DNA from: Deltaproteobacteria bacterium
Lineage (GTDB): Bacteria; Myxococcota_A; UBA9042
Reading direction: 5' to 3'
Assembly (NCBI GenBank): GCA_016875335.1
Contig: VGRO01000013.1
Span: forward strand, 1 to 60,265
Length of the DNA stretch: 60,265 nucleotides
Part shown: positions 26,590 through 34,611 of the stretch, piece by piece
Layout of the letters: each line of letters opens with the position of its first letter
How positions within the stretch are numbered: position 1 is the stretch's first letter
Translations under genes and position numbers: made by a program
Notes under the pieces: model-generated
The model's input: only the letters and a program-made list of their open reading frames with translations
Database searches by the model: none
Told to the model about the DNA's origin: nothing

Positions 26590-28386
26590 CTAGGCCCCAC
26601 GGTCGTCCGGGCTGGCCTCGACTTCCTGGACCACCCGCACGCCGACGAATTCGGCCGGCCGCAGCGGCGCGAGCCACACATCGACCACCACTTGGCCGTC
26701 GTCGATGGTGTCCGCCGTATTGACCTCATCGTCACAGCGCACGATGAACGCCTGTTCGGCCTGCGCGCCGTTCAGGTAGCCCTGCTTCCAAAGCGAATCG
26801 AGGAAGAAGGAAACATCGCGCTGTACGACGTGCCAGAGGTTCTCGTTGTTGGGCTCGAACACCACCCACTGCAAGCCGCGCTGCAGCGCGCGGCCGATCG
26901 CCAGGATGGTGCGGCGGACGTTGACGTACCGCAGTTGCGCGTCGCTGCTGGCGGTGCGCGCGCCCCAGACCCGGATGCCGCGCTGTGCGAAGATCTGCAG
27001 GCAGTTGACGCCCTCGCCGTTGAGCATCGCGATGTCCCCCTGTTGCAGGAAGAAATCGAGGTCGACCACGCCATGCAAGGTCTCGTTGGCTGGCGCGCGG
27101 TACACGCCCATTTCGCGATCGCAGCGCGCATAGACGCCGGCGATGTGGCCGCTCGGCGGTACCTTGCGCGCCTGGCCCAGCGGCTGCAGGTACGGGTAGT
27201 AGAAAGCAGCGTACGAGCTGTCGAAAAGGCGCCGCCAGTGCATCGCGCCCGCCGGGTTGGTATCTGGCGGCAGATCGAGCAGCGCAAACCGGTCGGTCGT
27301 ATACTCGCAGACGTTGACGGCCTCCTGCTGCACGACCTCCATGTCCTTGGCTGTCCACAGGCCCTTCTGCACGAACCACGGCAGGTCGGGCAGACACAGC
27401 AGGTCGACTTGTTCCAACTCAGCGATACCCCACAAGCCGAAGCGTTGGCCAGGTCCGCCGTCCAGGCCCACGAAGTCTTCAGGTCGGACGGTGTACAGGC
27501 CGTCCGCTCCGCCGTCGAGTTTGGCTGCATGGATCTCGGCCGGAAACCGCAGGGGCATGGGCGTCGACGACTGCATATCGGTGACGGTAATCAACTGCGA
27601 GACACCGTTGATGACGCGTTCGGCGAATCGAGGCGATTGGCGGGCGAGGTTGATGTCGCGGAACACCTCACGGTGATTGTGCGTTTCCACAGTGAGGTCA
27701 AAGCCGACGGGCTCCACGATGGTCGGCGCCGACGACGCAAAGGTCGTCTCCAGCGGTTCGCGCTCGGACCAATAGAGCACCCGGCCCTCGACCGCCGTCA
27801 GGACGCGGTACGCCTCCTGTTTTCCGTCCGACAGCTTGACGTGGGTACCGCGCGAGAACCCGAACGTGGACTTGACCATCACGCCGAACTCGTCGGGCTG
27901 GCCGTCGACCGTCAAGAATGTCTGGACGGTCGCGGCCGGCTGATGCACGGTCACGCGGACGGCGTTTCCCCAAGTTCCTTCCGAAAGCGCCTGAACCTGC
28001 AGGGTATTCTGCTTGGCCCCGTCGCGCAGGCGCACCGACGCCTTGATGGCAAAGTCGAGGCGATCGCCGCCACCCGCGACCGGTCGATCGTCGTCGCGCG
28101 GGTTGCGCTCGAAAAGATGGGCGATGCGCATGACGTAGCATTCTCGGCCGCCGTTGACGAAGAACCCGTCGATGGCCGAGGCGAGGTAGGTTGGCGTGAC
28201 CTCGGGTGGCAACTTGCCGAAGTGGCGAAGAAACTCCTCGATGCTGGTGATGAGGATCGGCTCATTGGTCGGACCGCGCTCAGCGACGCCCAGGAACACC
28301 GGGATACCGCTGGGCAGCAACCCCAGCTCGGCGGGGCGGGTGACGCCGCGTTCCATGAATACGCCGGGCGATCGCGTTGCCACCAT
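26590..28386 (-). CDS. Contractile sheath protein (Afp2-type)
   Basis: 598 residues, start ATG behind GAGGGAG. The N-terminal arm (SPGVFMERG, then IPVFLGVAERGPTNEP and SIEEFLRHFG) and the C-terminal domain (IRVWGARTASSDAQLRYVNV, WVVFEPNNENLWHVVQRDV, AFIVRCDDEVNT, WLAPLRPAEFVGVRV) are the conserved handshake parts of contractile sheaths. The region at about 100-330 is an insertion domain, which accounts for the size above the usual 350-520. It is the sole sheath gene in the window. Confidence 0.95.
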   Translation of the reverse strand: MVATRSPGVFMERGVTRPAELGLLPSGIPVFLGVAERGPTNEPILITSIEEFLRHFGKLPPEVTPTYLASAIDGFFVNGGRECYVMRIAHLFERNPRDDDRPVAGGGDRLDFAIKASVRLRDGAKQNTLQVQALSEGTWGNAVRVTVHQPAATVQTFLTVDGQPDEFGVMVKSTFGFSRGTHVKLSDGKQEAYRVLTAVEGRVLYWSEREPLETTFASSAPTIVEPVGFDLTVETHNHREVFRDINLARQSPRFAERVINGVSQLITVTDMQSSTPMPLRFPAEIHAAKLDGGADGLYTVRPEDFVGLDGGPGQRFGLWGIAELEQVDLLCLPDLPWFVQKGLWTAKDMEVVQQEAVNVCEYTTDRFALLDLPPDTNPAGAMHWRRLFDSSYAAFYYPYLQPLGQARKVPPSGHIAGVYARCDREMGVYRAPANETLHGVVDLDFFLQQGDIAMLNGEGVNCLQIFAQRGIRVWGARTASSDAQLRYVNVRRTILAIGRALQRGLQWVVFEPNNENLWHVVQRDVSFFLDSLWKQGYLNGAQAEQAFIVRCDDEVNTADTIDDGQVVVDVWLAPLRPAEFVGVRVVQEVEASPDDRGA

Positions 28387-28539
28387 GGTGTGCTCCCTCG
28401 CTGACTGCTGCGCGCGGTCCACAGCGACCGTGCTCCATGACGCTGATGGCGACGAACCCGTCCCTGGCGCGCCCATGTGCGCCGCGGCGACCCTGCTGCG
28501 CGATCCGGCAAACCCATGTCGCGGATCCGGCGTCGCGGC

Positions 28540-28707
28540 CTATTTGCGCGACTTATTGATCTCCTTGTTGATTTCGGAGATCTCCTTGACCCACAACTGC
28601 CGCTCTTTGTGTTCCATCTGCAGGATCTCGTCGAGCGGCCAGTGAAAGTGGTAGGCGATGTACGCTACCTCCTGGTAGAGCCGTTCCAGGGGGTAGCTTA
28701 CGATTCC
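28540..28707 (-). CDS. DUF6760-type mini-protein, apparently expressed by -1 frameshift
   Basis: 55 codons in the -1 frame relative to the tail-assembly-chaperone gene, not preceded by any ATG, GTG or TTG: after an in-frame TGA the frame reads CCT GGG GGA ATC GTA AGC TAC. The peptide (YPLERLYQEVAYIAYHFHWP, DEILQMEHKERQLWVKEI, ending NKEINKSRK) matches the small family found after the assembly chaperone in contractile injection loci, which I recall as DUF6760. Coordinates start at the G-run codon where a -1 slip would enter this frame. Fusion to the upstream product would mirror lambda gpG/gpGT. Real protein: confident; mechanism: inferred. Confidence 0.75.
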   Translation of the reverse strand, partial: GIVSYPLERLYQEVAYIAYHFHWPLDEILQMEHKERQLWVKEISEINKEINKSRK

Positions 28708-29069
28708 CCCAGGTCACCTCCGGTGTCGACCTCGAAGGAGTGGCCGCACTCTGGGCACTTGGCCTTGACCATGGCCGTGCCTTCTTCGTTGATGCGGCGG
28801 TAGAAGTCCTGCAGGTAGGCGAGGTCGACGGAAAACAGCGCCTCGATGATCGACGGATTGATCGACTTGAGGCCCCCCAGTTGCTCGATGACGCGCGACA
28901 GCAGGATGATGACAAGGTACGCGCGGTTGTTCTGCACGCGGTAGTCCTGCAAAGGCAGGATTTCGTCCTTGGCGGTCGCCAAGCGCATCACGCCTTTCTT
29001 GTGCACGACGCCGTCTTTGTCGACGTAGCCGCGCGGCAAGGTGAATTCGAACTGGGTCATGAACGACAT
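28698..29069 (-). CDS. Phage tail assembly chaperone-like protein
   Basis: 123 residues, start ATG at 29069 behind GCGGAG; the longer upstream frame is not used. The sequence (FEFTLPRGYVDKDGVVHKKG, then MRLATAKDEILPLQDYRV, AYLVIILLSRVIEQLG, DLAYLQDFYRRINEEG) is typical of the small protein preceding the DUF6760-type gene and sheath in eCIS-like loci. It ends with a CPECGH pair that could form half a zinc site. By analogy with tail chaperones it would assist tube or tape-measure assembly. Confidence 0.8.
   Translation of the reverse strand: MSFMTQFEFTLPRGYVDKDGVVHKKGVMRLATAKDEILPLQDYRVQNNRAYLVIILLSRVIEQLGGLKSINPSIIEALFSVDLAYLQDFYRRINEEGTAMVKAKCPECGHSFEVDTGGDLGES
28704..28712 (-). promoter_or_regulatory. 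Candidate -1 ribosomal frameshift site (G5 run)
   Basis: The minus strand reads CTG GGG GAA TCG TAA in the chaperone frame. A slip of one base back on GGG, which re-pairs as GGG, continues GGA ATC GTA AGC into the DUF6760-type frame and bypasses the TAA. The heptamer is G GGG GAA, so only P-site re-pairing is perfect. Confidence 0.5.
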
Positions 29070-29344
29070 GGCAACTCCGCGTGGGGCCAGGGCTGGACCG
29101 GCGACAACCGCCCTGCCTTGCGCCCGACCAGGGTGCAGTGCGCGGCGGCGCGGCCTGGGACGCGACGGCGACCGACCTGGGCGCGCCGTTTCCAGACGCC
29201 GGCAATTGACCACAAAGTGGCGCAGCGGGCAAGGTGGGCGGCTTGCGCTCGCGGCGGCGTGCAACCCAACGATGGAGTGTGACCGCGCGCACCGCGCCGG
29301 AAAACCGATGGCGGCACTGTGCCGTTTCTTGCGTGCTGCCGCGG

Positions 29345-30406
29345 TCAGACGCCCAAAGCGGCCCGGACGTCGGCCATGTCCTCAGGCACCCACAGCCGGA
29401 TGTGCATGTGGTCGCGGTGGCCAGTTTTGTTGCGGATGAGTGCCCCAGGGTCGCGACCCTTGGGGCCATGTTGGAACATTGCGCGCAACCTGGTTTCTGG
29501 CACGCCGATGCTGGCGGCGTAGGCGTGGATGCGCCGCTGCAGGGACGGCGCCATGAAGATCGCTGCGACGTGGCCGGTGCGCTCCAAGTGGTCCAGGAAG
29601 AACCAGTTGCGCTCGACGTCCAGGTCGAGCGGGCGCATCTTGGCCCAATCCTTGACCGACGCCGCGTGCGAGTAGTACCCGATGTCGACGTCCTGCCCCG
29701 ATCGATGCGACTTGTGGTGACCGAGCCGTCCGCCGCCCGCGCGCGACAGTGACCCGACCACGGCCGGATGCCGTTGAGGCCAGCGCCGGAACACGTCGGT
29801 CAGCACCTGGCGCAGCAGCTTGACCACTTGCGGTCTGCCCCACTTGCGGTCCATGTTGCTGGCCGTCATCTGGATGCCGGGACCAGGCGTCAACTGCTCG
29901 CCCGCCGAGAACCCGGAAGGGGAGCCGCGGGCAATCGGCACGCTGTAGGCCTGTCCGACCTTGAGGGCGTAGTCCGCGCCCGTGTCGAAGGGCAGCTTGT
30001 TGGCCGCAGCCAGTAGCGACGGAGAGCAGAAGTAGCGGTAGGCCACGGCGCGCAACGTGTCGCCCGGCCGCGCCACGTATTTGCCGATCTGCACGGCCTG
30101 CCGTGAACCGCGCGGGCGCATGCTGGCCTGCTGGCCCGATTCGTCGGCCTCGCACCACTGGGTCTGGTCGCCGAAATCGCGCTCGGCCTCTGGCGACCAC
30201 ATGGGGTTGTCTTCCGGCCCGCCCTCTTCGGCGCCATCGGCGGCCCGCGCAGGGCCGGCGGCGGCCAGACCTGCAAGGACGGCAGCGACCAGGACGCAGT
30301 GCCATGCACCATGCCATGCACCATGCCATGCGCCGTGCCATGCGCCGTGCCGAAAGGCCTCGCGCAGGCCACCACATCCGCCTGCTTTTGGAAAAAAGAC
30401 TCTCAC
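29345..30406 (-). CDS. Exported LysM plus penicillin-insensitive murein endopeptidase (MepA/M74-like)
   Basis: Cleaves peptidoglycan cross-links if active. From the tentative GTG at 30406 it has 353 residues; an ATG at 30550 would add a poor N-terminus. A signal-like segment CVLVAAVLAGLAAAG follows a fourfold HGAW repeat. LysM: YVARPGDTLRAVAYRYF to LKVGQAYSVPI. The zinc site of the LAS/M74 fold is complete: HKSHRSGQDVDIGYY and HRDHMHIRL. It is the first gene on the same strand before the injection-system genes (275-base gap), so it may help particles cross or lyse the cell wall; it could equally be an unrelated wall enzyme. Confidence 0.8.
   Translation of the reverse strand: MRVFFPKAGGCGGLREAFRHGAWHGAWHGAWHGAWHCVLVAAVLAGLAAAGPARAADGAEEGGPEDNPMWSPEAERDFGDQTQWCEADESGQQASMRPRGSRQAVQIGKYVARPGDTLRAVAYRYFCSPSLLAAANKLPFDTGADYALKVGQAYSVPIARGSPSGFSAGEQLTPGPGIQMTASNMDRKWGRPQVVKLLRQVLTDVFRRWPQRHPAVVGSLSRAGGGRLGHHKSHRSGQDVDIGYYSHAASVKDWAKMRPLDLDVERNWFFLDHLERTGHVAAIFMAPSLQRRIHAYAASIGVPETRLRAMFQHGPKGRDPGALIRNKTGHRDHMHIRLWVPEDMADVRAALGV
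30301..30348. repeat. Four tandem 12-bp repeats in the endopeptidase signal region
   Basis: gccatgcaccat occurs twice and then gccatgcgccgt twice, back to back. Each unit encodes HGAW in the endopeptidase frame. Such units can expand or contract without frameshift, altering the region before the signal core. Confidence 0.85.
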
Positions 30407-30718
30407 ATCCGGCTCTTGCGCGTGGAAGTGGCGGTCGGTGGTGCGACCTGGGGGCCTGGAACCCGCGCTCCGGGCAAAGGTAACCGAGGTCGGCCAGACC
30501 GGCAACGGTTTTGTGCCGTGCCGGCCTGCACTGGCTGTCCGGTCGAACATTGGTCAGAGATTTCACGACATTACGCTGGTCTATCCACAACCCGGCGGCG
30601 CGCGGCCCGTCGGTGTACGAGGGCATTGATTTTGCGGGGAATTCCCGGAATCGGCCGGCGAGCTGCGACGATTCGCGGGAGCGGGCGATCGCGCGACGCC
30701 GATCGGCCGGCTGTGCGG

Positions 30719-30743
30719 AAAAAACTAATGATAGCAACAGCTA
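30719..30743 (-). terminator. Weak intrinsic terminator candidate after rsmE
   Basis: On the minus strand a short TAGC-tgtt-GCTA stem is followed by TCATTAG and T6 (30724-30719). The stem is only 4-5 bp, so efficiency is doubtful. Confidence 0.3.
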
Positions 30744-31490
30744 CTAGCGCATGGCCTGTTTTTCGCCGCTCTTCGGCGCCAACGCGATCACCGCAGCGGC
30801 CAGTGCCGCCGTCTCGGCCCGCAGTACGCTCCTGGCGACCCAAACGCGCGTCGCGCCAATGCAATCCAGCGCCGAGCGTTCGCGGTCGGCCAGGCCTCCC
30901 TCGGGGCCAAGGACGACCACAATCGGCCGCGGCGCTTGACAGGGCGTCAGGCCTGCCACCCAGTCGCCCAGGTACAGCGGGGGCATGCGCTCGTCGCACA
31001 CCGCGACAGGCACGGCCAGGTCGCGGTTGTCCAGCCAATCGGCGAAGGGCAGCGGCGTCAGGATCCGGGTGCGCCACGGTCGGCCGCACTGCTCGAACGC
31101 CTCCGTTGCCACGGCCTGCCAGCGCTGCTGCTTGGTGGCCGCTCCGGTCCCGGCCGCATGGGCGACGGCGTGTTCTGTCTGCAGCGGTTGGATCGCCGCC
31201 ACGCCGAGTTCGGCCGCCTTCTCGACCAGCCAGTCAAAGCGATCGCCCTTGAGGACAGCGCACGCAAGGGTCAGTGCCAGCGGTTCTTGGGGCGCAGCCG
31301 GTTGCCCGGCCACGGCGTCAAATCCATGGCCCGTGAAACGCGCGTGCACCTGCCGGCCGAGGCCGTCGCCGAGCAGCACTGGCGTTCCAGATTGCATCCG
31401 CAGGACGCGCGCCAGCCGGTGGCGCAGGCCCGCGTCGATGGCCAGCGAGGCCGGCAGAGGATCGGGCAGATCGATGAGCACCTGGCGCAC
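30744..31490 (-). CDS. rsmE: 16S rRNA m3U1498 methyltransferase RsmE
   Basis: SPOUT-class methyltransferase that modifies U1498 of 16S rRNA. 248 residues with an N-terminal PUA-like domain and the C-terminal trefoil-knot motifs VVLGPEGGLADRE and RSVLRAETAALAA. KGDRFDWLVEKAAELGV is also characteristic. GTG start, 3 bases after prmA, so the two ribosome-modifying enzymes are probably co-transcribed. Confidence 0.95.
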   Translation of the reverse strand: MRQVLIDLPDPLPASLAIDAGLRHRLARVLRMQSGTPVLLGDGLGRQVHARFTGHGFDAVAGQPAAPQEPLALTLACAVLKGDRFDWLVEKAAELGVAAIQPLQTEHAVAHAAGTGAATKQQRWQAVATEAFEQCGRPWRTRILTPLPFADWLDNRDLAVPVAVCDERMPPLYLGDWVAGLTPCQAPRPIVVVLGPEGGLADRERSALDCIGATRVWVARSVLRAETAALAAAVIALAPKSGEKQAMR

Positions 31491-31493
31491 GGC

Positions 31494-32414
31494 CTACCTG
31501 GGCGACTGCAATGTCAAGGCGCACCAGGCGCCGTCGTGGACCGATTCGACCAGGCAAAGCCCGCGACCTGCATAGTGATCGGCCACGGTTTGCGCTTCGC
31601 CGGTCAACAGTCCCGATAGGATGAGGGTGCCGCCGGGTTCCAGCCGATCGACGATGGCATCGCGCAACGGCACCAGCACCGTGGCCAGGATGTTGGCGAC
31701 GACGATCGGGTAGCGCGCAGGGCCCGCCCGCCGCGGGTCGCCGGTGTGCAGGATCAGCACCCGGTCCGCAACGTCGTTCAATGCCAGGTTGGTCTGCGCG
31801 CTGTGGACCGCAGCGGCGTCGATCTCGGTGCCGACCGCGCGATCCAGGCCGAGCCGCACGCCGAGGATGGCCAAGATCGCGCTGCCCGTCCCGAGGTCGA
31901 GCAGCGTCGCCGCGCAAAGCGCTTCGTCCCGCGCCTTCGCCCGATCGGCCCAGGACACCAACAGCCGCATGCACAGTTGTGTCGTCTCGTGGGTGCCCGT
32001 GCCGAACGCCATGCCCGGGTCGATGGCGATGCGCAACAGCCCGGGTGCGTCCGGCCCCTGCATCCACGCCGGTTCGACCCGCACGCGGTCGCCGACCTGC
32101 ACAGGGCGGTAGAACTGCTTCCACACACGGTTCCAGTCCTGGTCGGCGACGTCTTCCGCATAGACGTCAATGGCCACGCCAGCTGCCTCGGCGTGGCGGC
32201 GCAGGCTGTCCGCGGCCGCGGGCGCCTCATGTGGCGCGACGTAGAGCGACACGCGGACGTGATCCTCCGCGACGTCTTCGCCCCCCAGGCACATCGCGTC
32301 GGCCACCTCGATGCCGTTGGGTGACAACATCCACAGGATCGGCTGCAGCGCCTGCACCACGCGTTCCGGCAGGGTGGCCCGCAGTTGCACGCAGTGGACC
32401 TCGGCTGCGCTCAC
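31494..32414 (-). CDS. prmA: Ribosomal protein L11 methyltransferase PrmA
   Basis: Trimethylates ribosomal protein L11. 306 residues from a GTG that overlaps the stop of the biotin-carrier gene (GTGA); the longer upstream frame shadows that gene. The class I SAM motif LLDLGTGSAILAI, the preceding FGTGTHETTQLC and the NILA motif in VVANILATVLVPL identify the family. Followed by rsmE, a common pairing. Confidence 0.92.
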   Translation of the reverse strand: MSAAEVHCVQLRATLPERVVQALQPILWMLSPNGIEVADAMCLGGEDVAEDHVRVSLYVAPHEAPAAADSLRRHAEAAGVAIDVYAEDVADQDWNRVWKQFYRPVQVGDRVRVEPAWMQGPDAPGLLRIAIDPGMAFGTGTHETTQLCMRLLVSWADRAKARDEALCAATLLDLGTGSAILAILGVRLGLDRAVGTEIDAAAVHSAQTNLALNDVADRVLILHTGDPRRAGPARYPIVVANILATVLVPLRDAIVDRLEPGGTLILSGLLTGEAQTVADHYAGRGLCLVESVHDGAWCALTLQSPR

Positions 32415-32923
32415 GGCACCGCTTCCAATTCGACGAGCAGCGCGCCCGTTTCCACGTTGTCGCCTGCCTGGACTGCCACCACCTTGACCACGCCGCCGCC
32501 GGTTGCGCGCACGTCGTTCTCCATTTTCATGGCTTCGAGCACCGCGACCACCGCGCCGTCCGCCACGACGTCGCCTGGCTTGCACCCGACCCGCACGACG
32601 CGACCTGGCATCGATGCCTTGATGCGACCGCCTCTGGCTTTGCTGCCTGCCGCGCCGCTCAGCCACGCCGCCCGAGCGTCCTGGATTGCATAGCGACGCT
32701 GCTGCAAGCCGGTCAGCACTACGGTTTCGCCCTGGTCCTCAAAGGCCCGCGCCAGGATCGAGCCGTTCGTCGTCTGCACGGCGATCCGGCCGTCGGGCGT
32801 GGCCTGCACGCGCAGCGTCACGGGTCGACCGTCCACCCGTGCGTGAACGACGTCGCCCGCATCGCCCAGCAGTTCGATCTGCAGGACCCTGTCGCCGCGC
32901 CGGACCGCGATGGATTGGGGCAT
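32411..32923 (-). CDS. Biotin carboxyl carrier domain protein
   Basis: 170 residues, start ATG behind AGGAAGG. The C-terminal biotinyl domain has the attachment Lys in EAMKMENDV, preceded by MPGRVVRVGCKPGDVV. The N-terminal part is the BT-like linker seen in acyl-CoA carboxylase alpha subunits. Directly follows the biotin carboxylase gene (20-base gap), so together they form a split alpha subunit. No carboxyltransferase gene lies in the window. Confidence 0.92.
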   Translation of the reverse strand: MPQSIAVRRGDRVLQIELLGDAGDVVHARVDGRPVTLRVQATPDGRIAVQTTNGSILARAFEDQGETVVLTGLQQRRYAIQDARAAWLSGAAGSKARGGRIKASMPGRVVRVGCKPGDVVADGAVVAVLEAMKMENDVRATGGGVVKVVAVQAGDNVETGALLVELEAVP

Positions 32924-32943
32924 GACTTTGGCCTTCCTTGTTT

Positions 32944-34437
32944 TCAAACCGCGCGCAACATCGCTGTACGGGCGCTCTGGGCCCAGGCCGATTCGGCGAC
33001 CGCGCCCGCTTGTGGTTGCCGTGCGGCGCAGCGGCGCGCCCACAGGACCGCCGCAAGCGCTGCGATCGCGTCGTCCTCTGGCGCTTCGGCGTCCAGCGCG
33101 GGCAGCGTTTTGACAATCCCCGTGTCGTAGCGGCCTTCGCGGAAGGCAGGGCTGTCCAGTACCTGCACGAGGTGTTCGAGGTTGTTGCGGATGCCGCCGA
33201 TCTCAAAGCGGTGCAGTGCTGCGATCATCCGGTCGATTGCATGGGAGCGCGTGGGTGCCCAAGCGCTGAGCTTGGCAATCATCGCGTCGTAGTGCCGTGC
33301 AATGACGTCGCCTTCGCAAAACCCGTCGTCCAGACGTAGACCGGGGCCTGTCGGCGGCCGGTAGACGTGCAAGGGGCCCGGCGAAGGCAGAAAGCCCCGG
33401 GCCGGGTCTTCGGCGTAGACGCGGCATTCCACGGCATGGCCGCGCTGGACGATGTCCTGCTGGCGCCATGGCAGCGGTTCGCCCTGGGCGACGCGCAACT
33501 GGGCAACCACGAGGTCCGTGCCGGTCACCAATTCGGTCACCGGGTGCTCGACCTGCAGCCGCGTGTTCATCTCCATGAAGTAGAACGATTCCTGCGGGTC
33601 GACCAGGAACTCGATGGTGCCCGCACCCTCGTACTGGACGGCTTGCGCGGCCTGCACGGCGACCGCGCCCATGGCGTGGCGGGTCGCGTCGCTCAGGTTG
33701 GCTGCCGGCGACTCTTCGATGATCTTCTGGTTGCGACGCTGCACCGAGCACTCGCGATCGAACAGGTGCACGACGTTTCCGTGGCGGTCGGCCATGACCT
33801 GGATCTCGATGTGCCGCGGTCGCACGATGGCCTTCTCGAGGTAGATCGCGTCGTCCTTGAAATAGGCCAGCGCCTCTCGCTGCGCGCCCGCGAAGGCCTC
33901 GGCAAGGTCAGCCGGGCTGCCGATGAGCCGGATGCCCTTGCCGCCGCCGCCCGCGGCCGCCTTGATCATGACCGGAAAGCCGATTTCCGCGGCGATGCGC
34001 TCCGCCTCGGCCACGTCGCGCAACGGCAGCAGCGAGCCCGGCACCACGGGCACGCCTGCGGCATGCATGGTCTGCCGCGCCAGCGTCTTGGTGCCCATCT
34101 GCCGCATCGCATGCGCCTGCGGGCCGACGAACGTGACGCCGGCCGCATCGCACTGTTCACGAAACTCAGCGTTTTCGCTCAAAAATCCGTAACCCGGGTG
34201 CACGAGCGTCGCGCCCGTTTGCAGCGCCGCCTGGAGCACCCGGTCGCCGCGCAAGTACGACTCGGCCGACGGCGCCGGGCCCAGTCGGACGGCCTCGTCG
34301 GCGAGCCACACGTGGCGACTGCGCGCGTCGGCGTCGGAGTACACGGCTACCGATCCGTAGCCAAGTTCCTTGCACGCGGCGATGACGCGGCAGGCGATTT
34401 CGCCGCGATTGGCAATCAAGACTTTGGGTTGTGGCAT
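32944..34437 (-). CDS. Biotin carboxylase subunit of an acyl-CoA/acetyl-CoA carboxylase
   Basis: ATP-dependent carboxylation of biotin. 497 residues from the ATG at 34437 (MPQPKVLIANRGEIACRVI). The ATP-grasp loop AAAGGGGKGIRL, the metal site EMNTRLQVEHPVTE and the RDCSVQRR-equivalent RECSVQRRNQK are intact. Length slightly exceeds AccC (about 450), with a C-terminal extension as in propionyl- or methylcrotonyl-CoA carboxylases, so the substrate is open. First gene of accC-carrier-prmA-rsmE, divergent from the DHH gene. Confidence 0.93.
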   Translation of the reverse strand: MPQPKVLIANRGEIACRVIAACKELGYGSVAVYSDADARSRHVWLADEAVRLGPAPSAESYLRGDRVLQAALQTGATLVHPGYGFLSENAEFREQCDAAGVTFVGPQAHAMRQMGTKTLARQTMHAAGVPVVPGSLLPLRDVAEAERIAAEIGFPVMIKAAAGGGGKGIRLIGSPADLAEAFAGAQREALAYFKDDAIYLEKAIVRPRHIEIQVMADRHGNVVHLFDRECSVQRRNQKIIEESPAANLSDATRHAMGAVAVQAAQAVQYEGAGTIEFLVDPQESFYFMEMNTRLQVEHPVTELVTGTDLVVAQLRVAQGEPLPWRQQDIVQRGHAVECRVYAEDPARGFLPSPGPLHVYRPPTGPGLRLDDGFCEGDVIARHYDAMIAKLSAWAPTRSHAIDRMIAALHRFEIGGIRNNLEHLVQVLDSPAFREGRYDTGIVKTLPALDAEAPEDDAIAALAAVLWARRCAARQPQAGAVAESAWAQSARTAMLRAV

Positions 34438-34611
34438 CAGTCGGGCAGGGCGCACCGGCGCGCGGTGGCGCATTGTGGGCGAAATCGAGCCGGGGGTCCA
34501 CGGCAGCGATTCGGCAGCGGTGGCGGCGATCGGCGCGGTCGGACACGCCTGCGGCAACGGCTGTGCTACCATGCCGACAGCGCCAGCACGGATGGCGACG
34601 GACTTGGCGTC

